The notes: a model not told the origin generated them from the sequence alone. Counted from the first letter of the stretch, positions 16,870 to 25,627 are shown. The stretch is 38,367 nt of DNA from an uncultured Prevotella sp. (GCA_945830345.1 CALZYS010000010.1:1-38367), one strand, 5' to 3'. Made by a program: numbers and translations.

Positions 16870-19488
16870 ATGAAAAGACTATTAACTTTAGCAGCGTTGC
16901 TAATGCTCGTATTGGGCATCAACGCACAGGACAAGAAGACTTGGGACTTTACCCAAGGGTTGAGTGAAGAGACCGTCGCCAACCTAAATGCTGATGCCAC
17001 TAACTGGACATCTAATGGAAAGGACGCAGATGGTAACACCAACAACTGGAAAAACACCAACAATAGTTTCAACAGCAGCAATCTGATGGCTAATGGCGAG
17101 GTTATCCCAGAGACCGCCGGACTGATTTTCGATATCGGTTCTAACAAGTCTAACTCTATCCACCTTGCTCAGAACAAGTTGCGTCTTACCCGTAAGAACA
17201 CGACCATCACATTCCCGCAGCTCACCAACGGACAGACAATCACCATTGTTGGTCGTTCGGCTAAGGGAACAGCCACAAACCGTGGTATTGCCCCTGTGCA
17301 GAGTTACCTGAAGTTCCAGGCTGACGAGAGTTCACCTCAGACAGGTGGAGCCTGCATCTTCTTGGGTAATACAGTTGAGGGTTCTGAGGGTACATATACC
17401 TTCGTATGGAAGGTTGAGACCGACTCAGCCGACCCCGTTGATGTGCAGTTTAAGTTAACTCCTGACGCAGGTATCGACTTCACCTTGTTTATGATTGACA
17501 AGGGTGATGCTCCTTCTGTAGAGGAGGCACAGCCAGTGGCATACATCTATGACGGCAGCCTCGACGACGACTATGCTTATGTTTATCTTGAGGGAAGCTC
17601 TGACAAGTTCACTCTTACTCCTGTAGATGCTTCCAATACAGAGGAAACAGCTGAAACACTGCGCAGCAACTACACAGCAGTAGTAATCAGCCCGACAATC
17701 GGTGCTGACCATCCTTATCTGTCAACTATCAAGCAGACAATCGCATACGTGCCTGTACTCAATTTGAACACAGCTTTATATGAGGCTCTCGGATACGGTA
17801 AGGCTGTAGCTTCTACTTCAAACATCCTCAGCGTACTACAGGGGAATGAGACACTCTTCGATGGTATCGATACAACTGAGGGTATTGAACTGCTTACTGA
17901 AGGAACAATCACCGGTGTTGAACTTGGTGACTACTTCGCTGCCGATGACATCATCGCTAAAGCCGGTGATGTAGTGGCAATGCATATCCACAACGCAAAG
18001 CGCAACGCTTATATGTTGCTTCCTCTCTCGATAGCTGACATGGCAGTGGCTAATCAGGATAATATTGCCCTGCTCATCCCGAATGCACTTTCCACTCTTA
18101 TCGCAACAAAGAAAGATGTGACAGCCGTTGGTAAGCCTGTCATTGCAACTGTTCAGAAAGATGGCGCTACAACTGTTAGCCTGTCAGCCACCAACAGCAA
18201 GAATATCTACTACACTCTTGACGGTAGCGACCCGACAGTGGAGAGCACTCTCTACACCGAGCCGTTCGTTCTGACACAGCCTACCACAGTGAAGGCATTT
18301 GCCATTGGCGACGGATATACCGACAGTGAGATTGCCTCTAAGGATGTTACAATCTTGACACAGGCATCAGCTCCTTCTATCAGCATTTCACAGGAGGAAG
18401 GCAAGTCTGTAGTTTCCTTCAGCAGTGCTGAGGGTGTAGATATCTACTATAACTATATTGGCAGCACCGTACTCACTGAGTCGGCTAAATATACTGAGCC
18501 TATCGAGTTGACACAGCCCACCACTATCTATGCATTCGCTGTAGGCGGTGACTACCTGATGTCAGAACTTAGCAGTCAGTTTGTGGCTATCAACGGTATC
18601 GACAAAAACACCGTGCGTTGGGACGTAGTTTCTCACTTCGACGCCAATGCAGACGAGTGGAGTGGCAAGGGTCAGCAGAAAGACGCTGACGGCAATATCA
18701 TCAATGCCAACTATTTCTTCACATGGGGAAAGAACGCCGGTGCTTACTGGGATGAGTCATCCGCTACAGATGGAACAGACGAAGACGGCAACCCAATCAC
18801 TATCTATACTGAGACTCTCGCTCCTGAGACATACGAGTCAGGTGACTGGCGCATCAAGTCTATCGGTCAGGTAATGACATGGGAAAAGCTCGACCTCAAG
18901 AACAATATCGGCGATACCAACTACCGTAACCCGGATTCTGCCGAAGATGCCATAGGTGTTAACGACAAGAATGGTATTACAAATAATGCAGTTACCTTCG
19001 GAAAGCAGCCTACAGGTGGTCTGTTCAATGCAAGCCTTGAGTCAACAGTTGCCTTCCAGGCTCCGTTCGATGTTGTAATCTATGCCGGTAACGGTAATGC
19101 AGGTGAGATACCTACAATGCAGGTTGAGACCTCAGCTGACGGTGAGACATGGACCAAGCTCGGTGATGTTAACTACTCGCTCATCAAGCGCAACTACAAG
19201 AAGACCCACCTCAGCTATGAGGGAACAGACAAGGTGTATGTACGTATTCACCATACAGACGCCAAGTCAAGCGGTCAGGTTTATGACCTCTACATCATGA
19301 ACAACGGTGAGTATTCACAGAGCAGCGATGTTACCACTGCAATCAACGATGTACAGTCTTCAGAGGCAGTACGCAGTGAGGTTTACTCTATCAATGGTGT
19401 ACGTGCAAATGCAGCCGTACGCGGTATCTCCATCGTTCGCACAACATACGCCGACGGCAAGGTTGTGACACGCAAGGTGGTTAAGTAA
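16870..19488 (+). CDS. large secreted beta-sandwich protein with chitobiase-C-like repeats and a T9SS-like tail
   Basis: This protein has 872 residues starting at the ATG at 16870. A TTG two codons earlier is in frame but less likely. A signal peptide (KRLLTLAALLMLVLGINAQ) is followed by a domain opening KKTWDFTQG, a pattern I associate with surface proteins of Bacteroidota pectin loci. Two tandem modules resembling the chitobiase C-terminal/FN3-like domain lie near residues 435-495 and 500-575 (IYYTLDGSDPTVEST; VDIYYNYIGSTVLTES). The end (VYSINGVRANA then KVVTRKVVK) looks like a type A sorting domain of the type IX secretion system. No catalytic motif is recognised. By eye the codons favour GGT, GCT and similar, more like gap than like its neighbours, suggesting high expression. 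Glycan binding is inferred only. Confidence 0.75.
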   Translation: MKRLLTLAALLMLVLGINAQDKKTWDFTQGLSEETVANLNADATNWTSNGKDADGNTNNWKNTNNSFNSSNLMANGEVIPETAGLIFDIGSNKSNSIHLAQNKLRLTRKNTTITFPQLTNGQTITIVGRSAKGTATNRGIAPVQSYLKFQADESSPQTGGACIFLGNTVEGSEGTYTFVWKVETDSADPVDVQFKLTPDAGIDFTLFMIDKGDAPSVEEAQPVAYIYDGSLDDDYAYVYLEGSSDKFTLTPVDASNTEETAETLRSNYTAVVISPTIGADHPYLSTIKQTIAYVPVLNLNTALYEALGYGKAVASTSNILSVLQGNETLFDGIDTTEGIELLTEGTITGVELGDYFAADDIIAKAGDVVAMHIHNAKRNAYMLLPLSIADMAVANQDNIALLIPNALSTLIATKKDVTAVGKPVIATVQKDGATTVSLSATNSKNIYYTLDGSDPTVESTLYTEPFVLTQPTTVKAFAIGDGYTDSEIASKDVTILTQASAPSISISQEEGKSVVSFSSAEGVDIYYNYIGSTVLTESAKYTEPIELTQPTTIYAFAVGGDYLMSELSSQFVAINGIDKNTVRWDVVSHFDANADEWSGKGQQKDADGNIINANYFFTWGKNAGAYWDESSATDGTDEDGNPITIYTETLAPETYESGDWRIKSIGQVMTWEKLDLKNNIGDTNYRNPDSAEDAIGVNDKNGITNNAVTFGKQPTGGLFNASLESTVAFQAPFDVVIYAGNGNAGEIPTMQVETSADGETWTKLGDVNYSLIKRNYKKTHLSYEGTDKVYVRIHHTDAKSSGQVYDLYIMNNGEYSQSSDVTTAINDVQSSEAVRSEVYSINGVRANAAVRGISIVRTTYADGKVVTRKVVK

Positions 19489-19512
19489 TTTAGAATAAAC
19501 TGTATCATATTT

Positions 19513-19548
19513 GGGAGGGGATGTTCCATTAAAGGACCCCCTCCTTTT
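19513..19548 (+). terminator. intrinsic terminator-like hairpin inside the operon
   Basis: GGAGGGG (19514-19520) pairs with CCCCTCC (19538-19544), with an inner TCC/GGA pairing, and is followed by TTTTATTT. It falls between the beta-sandwich protein gene and the PL1 lyase gene, and no promoter follows it. It would therefore end part of the transcription, leaving less message for the lyase. Confidence 0.8.
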
Positions 19549-19567
19549 ATTTATTAATCAAACAAGC

Positions 19568-22500
19568 ATGAGAAAACTAATACTATCAGTATTCGCATTG
19601 TCACTCTCTGCCGCCGCATCGGCACAGCAGTTGGCATTCCCCGGGGCAGAGGGCTTCGGACGCTTTGCCACAGGAGGACGAAGTGGAAAGGTGTATCATG
19701 TCACCAATCTCAACGACACCGGCAGCGGTTCGTTCAGGGATGCCGTGAGCAGTCCCAACCGCATTGTCGTGTTTGATGTGGCGGGAGTCATCCGTCTGAA
19801 GTCGCGAGTTGTTGTCAGCAAGAACATATATATCGCGGGTCAGACGGCACCCGGCGAGGGCATCACCCTCTATGGCAACGGACTCTCATTCTCAGGTGCG
19901 AGCAACACCATCTGCCGCTATCTGCGCGTGAGAATGGGTATTGTGGGCGACTCAGGTGCCGACGCCGTGGGCATTGCCAATGGCGAGAACATCATCTTCG
20001 ACCATTGCAGTATGGCATGGGGTAGGGACGAGACCTTCTCGATAAACGGCGCGTCCGCCAAGAACATCACCATACAAAACTCCATCATCTCGCAGGGACT
20101 CCTCGGACACTCGGCAGGAGGTTTGATCCAGACCGACGGCGGTGTGACTATCTACCGCACGCTCTATATGAACAACGACACCCGTAACCCCAAGTTCAAG
20201 GGACGCCACCAGTATGTAAACAATATCGTGTATAACTGGAAGACGGCGGCATATATCATGGGTGGCGACTCCGAGGGCACATCCTACGCCAATGCCACGG
20301 GCAATGTGTTCATCACAGGACCTACGGGCAAGGCTAACGCATTCAGCGGAGCCAATGAAAGGTATAACATATATGCCAAGGACAATGTCATCGACGACAA
20401 CCACGACGGAGTATTGGCATTGCGTGACATACAGGAAAGCGAGTTTGGCGGAGGCCCAACCTTCCAGGACGCGCCTTACGACTATCCCGTGTTGCCGACA
20501 GTAGATGCCCGTGAACTCACCGACGACCTGCTGCCAAATGTGGGAGCGTCGTTGCCCTATCGCGACAACCTCGACTGGATGCTCATCAGCGATTTGCGCA
20601 CATGGGGACTAAGGGGCGAGATTATCAGTGACGAGCGCACACTCGACATCGGCGCACCCGACACATGGAACCTCTGGGCAGGCACTAAAGCCACTGACAC
20701 CGACGGCGACGGTATGCCCGACTGGTGGGAGGAAGCCAACGGCACTAATGTGAACGAGGACGACGCCATGACACTTCAGGCAGACGGATATGCCAACATC
20801 GAGCATTACATCAACAGCATCACGTCAGAACAGTCGCAGCACTTCATCAAGGCTCCCGTGGCACTCAAGGCAGCCGAGAGGGAGTCGGAGGCACTGACCT
20901 TGGAATGGCGCGACATGACCGACCTTGAGACAGGTTATGTAATCGAGCAACTCGATGCAGAAGGAGAGTACGGGGAGATAGCACGCACCAAGGCAAATGT
21001 CACATCAAAGACAATCACAGGCCTTACCCCCGCCACAAGCTACACCTTCCGCATGAGAGCCTTTAATGGCGAGGAGTATTCGGAGTATTCCAACGTGCTC
21101 ACCGTATCCACCCGTGCTCAGGCCCCCGACATCACTTCTCCTGAAGATTACCAGGCCGACGTGATATGGCAGGGTATCGAATCTGACGAATGGAACTTCA
21201 CGGATGGTAACTGGGAAGACGAGAATGGTGTCTCTTCTGCATACAGCGACGGCATGAAGGTGCTGATAAGCGGAAATAGCGACGCCAATATAACCATTCC
21301 TTCGCCAGTAAAGCCTGCCGCAGTGATGGTGAACACATCGGCAGATGTCAGGCTGTCGGGAGAAATAGGCGGTAATGCCCAGCTCAGCAAGGCGGGCAGC
21401 GGCACTCTCGTGCTCGACGGCAACAACACTTACACCGGAAGCACAGTGGTATGGGACGGCATCTTGGAGATTTCGTCAATAGGAAATGCCGGTGCGGCAA
21501 GCTCAATAGGTGCGGCTCCCGCATGGCTGTTGAACGGAGGTACGGTAAGATACACAGGTAATGCGGCGAAGACCGACCGCGAACTAACCGTTCTTCGTCC
21601 ATCCACTCTCGACATAGCCAATGAGGTTACTCTTACCCACAACGGCCCAATACTCGGCGACGGCGACCTCATAAAGACCGGCGCAGGCACGCTCTCAATA
21701 CCTCTTGGACAGATGAACACCACGGGCGACCTTTATGTCAAGGGCGGTAAGGTGAGCATACAGGGCAAGGACGCCTTGGGAACCAATCCCCACATGCAAG
21801 GCACACTCCATCTTGAGGGAGGACGCTTTGAGGTAAAGGGCGGCGACAAGTCAGCCGAGGGTATTGTGTCAATGCCGATAGTCGTTGAGGGAGATGAGAC
21901 AAGCTACCTGCATATCGACCAGCGCAACTTTGTCAAAGGCGATGTGTCAGGCGACGGCAACTTAGTCATTGAAGTGGAATACCTGCGTGAGGTTTATCAG
22001 GGCAACTGGCGCAACTTCGTGGGTAATGTCACCGCCAAGCAGACGGGCACCGAAGGCAACCAGTTCTATCTCGACAACTCAAAGTATGGCGGTCTTCCCA
22101 ACTGCCGTCTCGACCTTCAGGGCAAACTTGAAATGCGTTCTTACTCAAACTCCAAGACCTATAGCATCGGAGCACTCACTGGAAGTTCAACCACGACACT
22201 TGCCTGCTGTTTCCTCAAGACCGACGGAGGTTCGGTGACATGGCGCGTCGGCGGTCTTGGCACAGACGAGACATTCAAAGGCAAGATCACCAACGGCATC
22301 GAACATTCAAGCCGCATCGGTCTCACCAACATCGTGAAAGACGGTGAGGGCTACTGGCGACTGACTGGAGCGCAGAAGTATCGTGGCACCACGCGCATCG
22401 TGGCTGGAACGCTCATCCAGAACGGTACCCACAGTCAGGACAAGGACTATACCGGTACGTATTACACTCCAGGTCAATACACAGTGTCCGACGGTGCAAC

Positions 22501-23026
22501 TCTTGCCGGCAAGGGAAGTACCATGGCACCTGTTGTTGCGCTGAATGGAGGTACGATAGCTCCCGGCGACCTTGGCATAGGCACCCTGACCATAAAGAAC
22601 AACGTAACTTTGCAGGCTGGTGCAGTATTGGAGATAGAAGTTGACCGCGCAGCCAAGACCAACGACAAGCTCTCGGTAAGCAACACCTTCAAGACCGACG
22701 GTATTCTGAGTCTGAAACTTGTCAATGGCGAATATGCAGACGGCGACGAGTTCACCATCCTCTCAGCCAAGACATATTCAGGAGAGTTTGGCGCAATAGA
22801 ACCTGCTGTGCCTGCCGAAGGCTTGGAATGGGACACATCCACACTGTACACCGACGGCAAGCTGCGTGTTTGTGCCTCTTCAGGCTCTGGCATAACCCAC
22901 ATAAATGCCGATAGCGAGAACGGTGTCTATTTTGACCTCAAGGGTCGTCCCGTCACCACTCCTCAGTCTTCTGGCATTTACATCCGCAAGCAAGGAAACC
23001 GTTCGGAGAAAGTAACTGTAAAGTAA
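19568..23026 (+). CDS. secreted PL1-type pectate lyase with FN3 domain, autotransporter-like repeats and T9SS-like tail
   Basis: The protein has 1152 residues from the ATG at 19568. A longer frame from TTG 19511 would begin inside the terminator hairpin and is rejected. After the signal peptide (LSAAASAQ) comes a PL1 beta-helix domain (about 22-370): AFPGAEGFGRFATGG, an FDHCSMAWGRDE calcium/substrate segment, and a late RNPKFKGRHQYVNNIVYNW segment holding the likely catalytic Arg. A DTDGDGMPDWWEE calcium-binding stretch follows (near 376), then an FN3 domain (about 425-516). Next come several autotransporter-associated beta-strand repeats (GSGTLVLDGNNTYTGST; GAGTLSIP; GTIAPGDLGIGTLTI). The last residues (GIYIRKQGNRSEKVTVK) resemble a T9SS type A tail. 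It would cleave polygalacturonate by beta-elimination at or outside the cell surface. Confidence 0.9.
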   Translation: MRKLILSVFALSLSAAASAQQLAFPGAEGFGRFATGGRSGKVYHVTNLNDTGSGSFRDAVSSPNRIVVFDVAGVIRLKSRVVVSKNIYIAGQTAPGEGITLYGNGLSFSGASNTICRYLRVRMGIVGDSGADAVGIANGENIIFDHCSMAWGRDETFSINGASAKNITIQNSIISQGLLGHSAGGLIQTDGGVTIYRTLYMNNDTRNPKFKGRHQYVNNIVYNWKTAAYIMGGDSEGTSYANATGNVFITGPTGKANAFSGANERYNIYAKDNVIDDNHDGVLALRDIQESEFGGGPTFQDAPYDYPVLPTVDARELTDDLLPNVGASLPYRDNLDWMLISDLRTWGLRGEIISDERTLDIGAPDTWNLWAGTKATDTDGDGMPDWWEEANGTNVNEDDAMTLQADGYANIEHYINSITSEQSQHFIKAPVALKAAERESEALTLEWRDMTDLETGYVIEQLDAEGEYGEIARTKANVTSKTITGLTPATSYTFRMRAFNGEEYSEYSNVLTVSTRAQAPDITSPEDYQADVIWQGIESDEWNFTDGNWEDENGVSSAYSDGMKVLISGNSDANITIPSPVKPAAVMVNTSADVRLSGEIGGNAQLSKAGSGTLVLDGNNTYTGSTVVWDGILEISSIGNAGAASSIGAAPAWLLNGGTVRYTGNAAKTDRELTVLRPSTLDIANEVTLTHNGPILGDGDLIKTGAGTLSIPLGQMNTTGDLYVKGGKVSIQGKDALGTNPHMQGTLHLEGGRFEVKGGDKSAEGIVSMPIVVEGDETSYLHIDQRNFVKGDVSGDGNLVIEVEYLREVYQGNWRNFVGNVTAKQTGTEGNQFYLDNSKYGGLPNCRLDLQGKLEMRSYSNSKTYSIGALTGSSTTTLACCFLKTDGGSVTWRVGGLGTDETFKGKITNGIEHSSRIGLTNIVKDGEGYWRLTGAQKYRGTTRIVAGTLIQNGTHSQDKDYTGTYYTPGQYTVSDGATLAGKGSTMAPVVALNGGTIAPGDLGIGTLTIKNNVTLQAGAVLEIEVDRAAKTNDKLSVSNTFKTDGILSLKLVNGEYADGDEFTILSAKTYSGEFGAIEPAVPAEGLEWDTSTLYTDGKLRVCASSGSGITHINADSENGVYFDLKGRPVTTPQSSGIYIRKQGNRSEKVTVK

Positions 23027-23042
23027 TTCCCCCTTAATTGCA

Positions 23043-23090
23043 AAGTCCTCTAAATCGCATGTCATTTATGAGATTTAGAGGACTTGTTTT
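23043..23090 (+). terminator. strong terminator at the end of the main operon
   Basis: AAGTCCTCTAAATC (23043-23056) pairs perfectly with GATTTAGAGGACTT (23072-23085), followed by GTTTT. It sits 17 bases after the PL1 lyase stop codon. A related hairpin with the same TGAGATTTAGAGGA right arm recurs at 30368-30408. Confidence 0.9.
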
Positions 23091-23119
23091 ATAAACAATT
23101 GCGCTTTTCTTGTGATTTA

Positions 23120-23151
23120 TTTGGTTTATATGAGGAAAATTTGTAATTTTG
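23120..23151 (+). promoter_or_regulatory. promoter of the PL9 lyase gene
   Basis: A -33 TTTG (23120-23123) and a -7 TAATTTTG (23144-23151) are separated by exactly 20 bases, matching the Bacteroidota consensus. The leader is about 23 bases. With the terminator at 23043-23090, this makes the last gene of the locus an independent transcription unit. Confidence 0.85.
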
Positions 23152-23179
23152 CACGAAAATAATATAAACCGTGTAAATT

Positions 23180-24523
23180 ATGCTTAGAAGAAAGGTTATT
23201 GAAATTGTTGCATCGCTGCTGACGGTGTTCGCACCGGCAGACGCAAAGGTGATATTTGTTGCGCCGCAGGGTGATGACGCGGCATCGGGCAGTATCGACG
23301 CTCCGTTGGCTACATTGCCGGCGGCTTATCGCATGACAGAGGGAGGTGACACCATTTATTTCCGTGGCGGCATCTATAAAATCACTGACGACCAGGTAAT
23401 GAAATATGAGGGAATGTATGCCTACGTGTTTGCACTCGAAAAGGCGGGAACCGCCAGTCGGCGCACTTGCTACATGGGCTATCCCGGCGAGCGGCCCGTG
23501 TTTGATTTCTCAGCTCTTATGCTTGACGGCAAACACCGTTTCGGCGCGTTTTATCTCGGGGCGGATTACCTTCACCTGCGCAACTTCGACATTGTGGGTG
23601 TGCCGGTTCGCATCAAGGGACATACCCAGTCGGAGTGTGTCAGTGCGCGCAAGGGTTCGTATTGCATAGTTGAGGACATTGCCATGCACGATGGTATGGC
23701 GATAGGCTATTACCAGAAGCGCGGCTCGTATAACCTCGTAGTGGATTGCGACGCTTATAACAACTACGACGATTATTCCGAGGGACCATACGGCGGCAAT
23801 GTGGATGGATTCGGTTGCCACGTGTTTGACACCTTCGAGGTGGGCAATGTGTTCAGAAGATGCAGGGCATGGCGCAATTCCGACGACGGCTTCGACCTAA
23901 TCTCGTGTGCCGCCCCCGTGGAGATTGACAATTGCATGGCTTTCTATAACGGTTATCGCCCTACTGCCAACCCCGAGGACACAGAGACATTCGAGAGGGC
24001 GGGAGACGGAAACGGATTCAAGGCAGGAGGATGGGGAATGAATAAAGGGAAGACAAAGTGTCCCGATGTGTGCCCCTCGCATTACATCCACCATTCCATG
24101 GCTTATCAGAACAAGGCGCACGGCTTCTACTCCAACCACCATCTTGCGGGCAGTAAGTGGGAGAACAACACTTCGTGGAAAAACCGCTCTAACTATAACA
24201 TGGTGAACAGGAAGAACACCTACGAGGCCATCGACGTGGCAGGCTACGGACATATATTAAGAAATAATGTGTCGTGGACATTCACCGACATCAAGAACGG
24301 CGGACATCTCATCAACTATGACGCCGCCAAGGGTAAGCTCTCCAACAATTCCTTTGCCCCTGAGGACACGTCGATAGAAGTGACCGAAGACATGTTTGTG
24401 AGTACCGAGCCATCTCAGCTTTTCATCAAGCACCTGCCTGACGGGCGTTTGCCGAAGACAGACTTCCTGCGCGGCAAGAAGGGCGGCATACTCGAAGAGC
24501 GCAAGATGGGATGGGCGTGGTAG
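23180..24523 (+). CDS. PL9-type pectate lyase
   Basis: The protein has 447 residues, starting with a signal peptide that ends near PADA (residue 22). A right-handed beta-helix fold is indicated by repeated short N/G-rich turns. PL9 residues are visible: VDGFG with Asp209, NSDDGFDL with Asp235, Asp236 and Asp239 (the calcium ligands in this family), and GNGFKAGG with Lys281, the expected catalytic base. Spacing matches what I recall for Pel9A (calcium Asp set plus a Lys about 64 residues after the first). It would cleave polygalacturonate, probably in the periplasm or outside the cell. Unlike the PL1 lyase it has neither a lipobox nor a T9SS-like tail. It has its own promoter and terminator boundary and is the last gene before the right 203-bp repeat. 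Confidence 0.9.
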   Translation: MLRRKVIEIVASLLTVFAPADAKVIFVAPQGDDAASGSIDAPLATLPAAYRMTEGGDTIYFRGGIYKITDDQVMKYEGMYAYVFALEKAGTASRRTCYMGYPGERPVFDFSALMLDGKHRFGAFYLGADYLHLRNFDIVGVPVRIKGHTQSECVSARKGSYCIVEDIAMHDGMAIGYYQKRGSYNLVVDCDAYNNYDDYSEGPYGGNVDGFGCHVFDTFEVGNVFRRCRAWRNSDDGFDLISCAAPVEIDNCMAFYNGYRPTANPEDTETFERAGDGNGFKAGGWGMNKGKTKCPDVCPSHYIHHSMAYQNKAHGFYSNHHLAGSKWENNTSWKNRSNYNMVNRKNTYEAIDVAGYGHILRNNVSWTFTDIKNGGHLINYDAAKGKLSNNSFAPEDTSIEVTEDMFVSTEPSQLFIKHLPDGRLPKTDFLRGKKGGILEERKMGWAW

Positions 24524-24586
24524 GAGAACGTTGGGATGACAATATTTATCCTCCGCAGTTCCATTCTTTATCCTACGTCTTCCAAT

Positions 24587-24619
24587 CGAAGGATGAACGA
24601 AGGATGAACGAAGGATGAT
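24587..24619. repeat. third 11-bp tandem repeat, 3 copies
   Basis: CGAAGGATGAA occurs twice, followed by CGAAGGATGAT, head to tail, 63 bases after the PL9 stop codon. The period equals that of the two arrays at 265-409. Its reverse complement shares CCTTCG with the first of those arrays. Confidence 0.85.
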
Positions 24620-24672
24620 TGGGCAAGAATGTGACTACTTTTTTGGTAAATCTTAGTCGTATTTTTTTGCGG

Positions 24673-24704
24673 CAAAGATACTAAATAATTATTAATGATG
24701 CAAG
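24673..24704 (-). promoter_or_regulatory. possible orphan promoter pointing left
   Basis: On the minus strand TATCTTTG (plus-strand CAAAGATA at 24673-24680) fits the -7 consensus. A weak -33 CTTG lies 20 bases upstream (plus-strand CAAG, 24701-24704). No gene follows it on the minus strand, so it may drive an antisense or noncoding transcript or be a remnant. Confidence 0.35.
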
Positions 24705-24750
24705 CATTTTTGGATTTTTGTCGCAAATCAGGGGCAAAACCATATAGGAT

Positions 24751-24953
24751 TTGTCGTAAATCAGGGGCAAATATTCATGTCAGACAAGAACTATATAAAG
24801 TGGCTGTCTGACTGAAGAAGCGCATTCGCATCGCTCAATTTAAATCTCTGTGGTTAAAATAAAACCTTTATACAAAGAGAATTTACACTTGCGAAACTTA
24901 AACAATGAATATATCTTGCGTACAAAAGCTTCGGACGGAGATACAAAGCCTTT
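24751..24953 (+). repeat. right copy of the 203-bp direct repeat framing the polysaccharide locus
   Basis: Same orientation as the copy at 770-972, gapless, with three substitutions (24757, 24890 and 24927 here). An extra copy of its first 21 bases occurs 33 bases upstream (24718-24738). Its last part (CGGACGGAGATACAAAGCC) is partly repeated again just downstream, near 24975-24995. The extra partial copies make the right boundary more complex than the left. Confidence 0.95.
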
Positions 24954-25203
24954 GAATCTCCGTTCAAAGCTTTCGGACGGACATACAAAGCCTTTTGTGA
25001 ACGTAACTATAGCTTATCGGGATTATTAATCAAGTGAACTTCAGACAGTATCTTAACTGCTATTCATACAGTTCCTCGTCAGTTGTTCACTCATACCCAC
25101 AACAACTGTTCACTCATCACCACTGCAACTGTTCTTTTCCTCGGCTGAAGGAGCTAAAAGGTGTGGGTAAAGAGATATAATACGAGGATATTTGATAAGA
25201 AAA

Positions 25204-25317
25204 GTGAGGGTGTTTGATACGATAAACCCCACTTACCCTCATACCCTCACCTCTATACCACTTATTAAGCCGTTGATAATTAATGATATAATTAAAAAGA
25301 TGATGGTATGAGGGTAA
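25204..25317. repeat. inverted CCCTCA-type motif array
   Basis: TTACCCTCATACC (25233-25245) is the exact reverse complement of GGTATGAGGGTAA (25305-25317). ACCCTCAC (25243-25250) is matched by GTGAGGGT at 25204-25211. The motif is doubled on the left side (ACCCTCATACCCTCAC). The layout resembles the ACTCGTCAC array at 437-689, with a different motif. Confidence 0.75.
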
Positions 25318-25374
25318 AAATTAAAAATTTATAGAAAAGATAGTGCATCTCCAATCCCCCACCGCATAACCCTT

Positions 25375-25575
25375 ATGCTTATCTCATACAGGAGGTACAA
25401 GGGAATACCGGGAAAGACGCATACCCAACAAGTACCTTTCTACAATCTCGATATGGTGATTTCTGTTGGATATCGAATAGTTGCTTTGACATTGATGATA
25501 GCTGAAAGCCGTACGGAAGAAAAGGATGTTATGGTGAAAGTTGTGGTTAATCTAATTAATAAGGATAATCAATAG
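25375..25575 (+). pseudogene. fragment resembling a RhuM-family protein
   Basis: A 66-codon frame contains PFYNLDMVISVGYRI, which matches the highly conserved YNLDMIISVGYR segment of RhuM-family proteins (a family common in genomic islands, function unclear). The residues after it do not continue the family pattern, and the usual N-terminal part is missing. At about 300 residues, intact members are far longer. I read it as a broken remnant, possibly joined to unrelated sequence. No start signal or promoter is evident. Confidence 0.55.
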
Positions 25576-25627
25576 GTGGCAGAAGCTCGTTTGGTAGCTC
25601 TTATAAGATCTTTTGCTAATTGGCAAC

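Noticed and set aside
19511..19567. N-terminal extension of the PL1 lyase from a TTG
   Set aside because: It would run through the terminator hairpin. The ATG at 19568 begins a perfect signal peptide.
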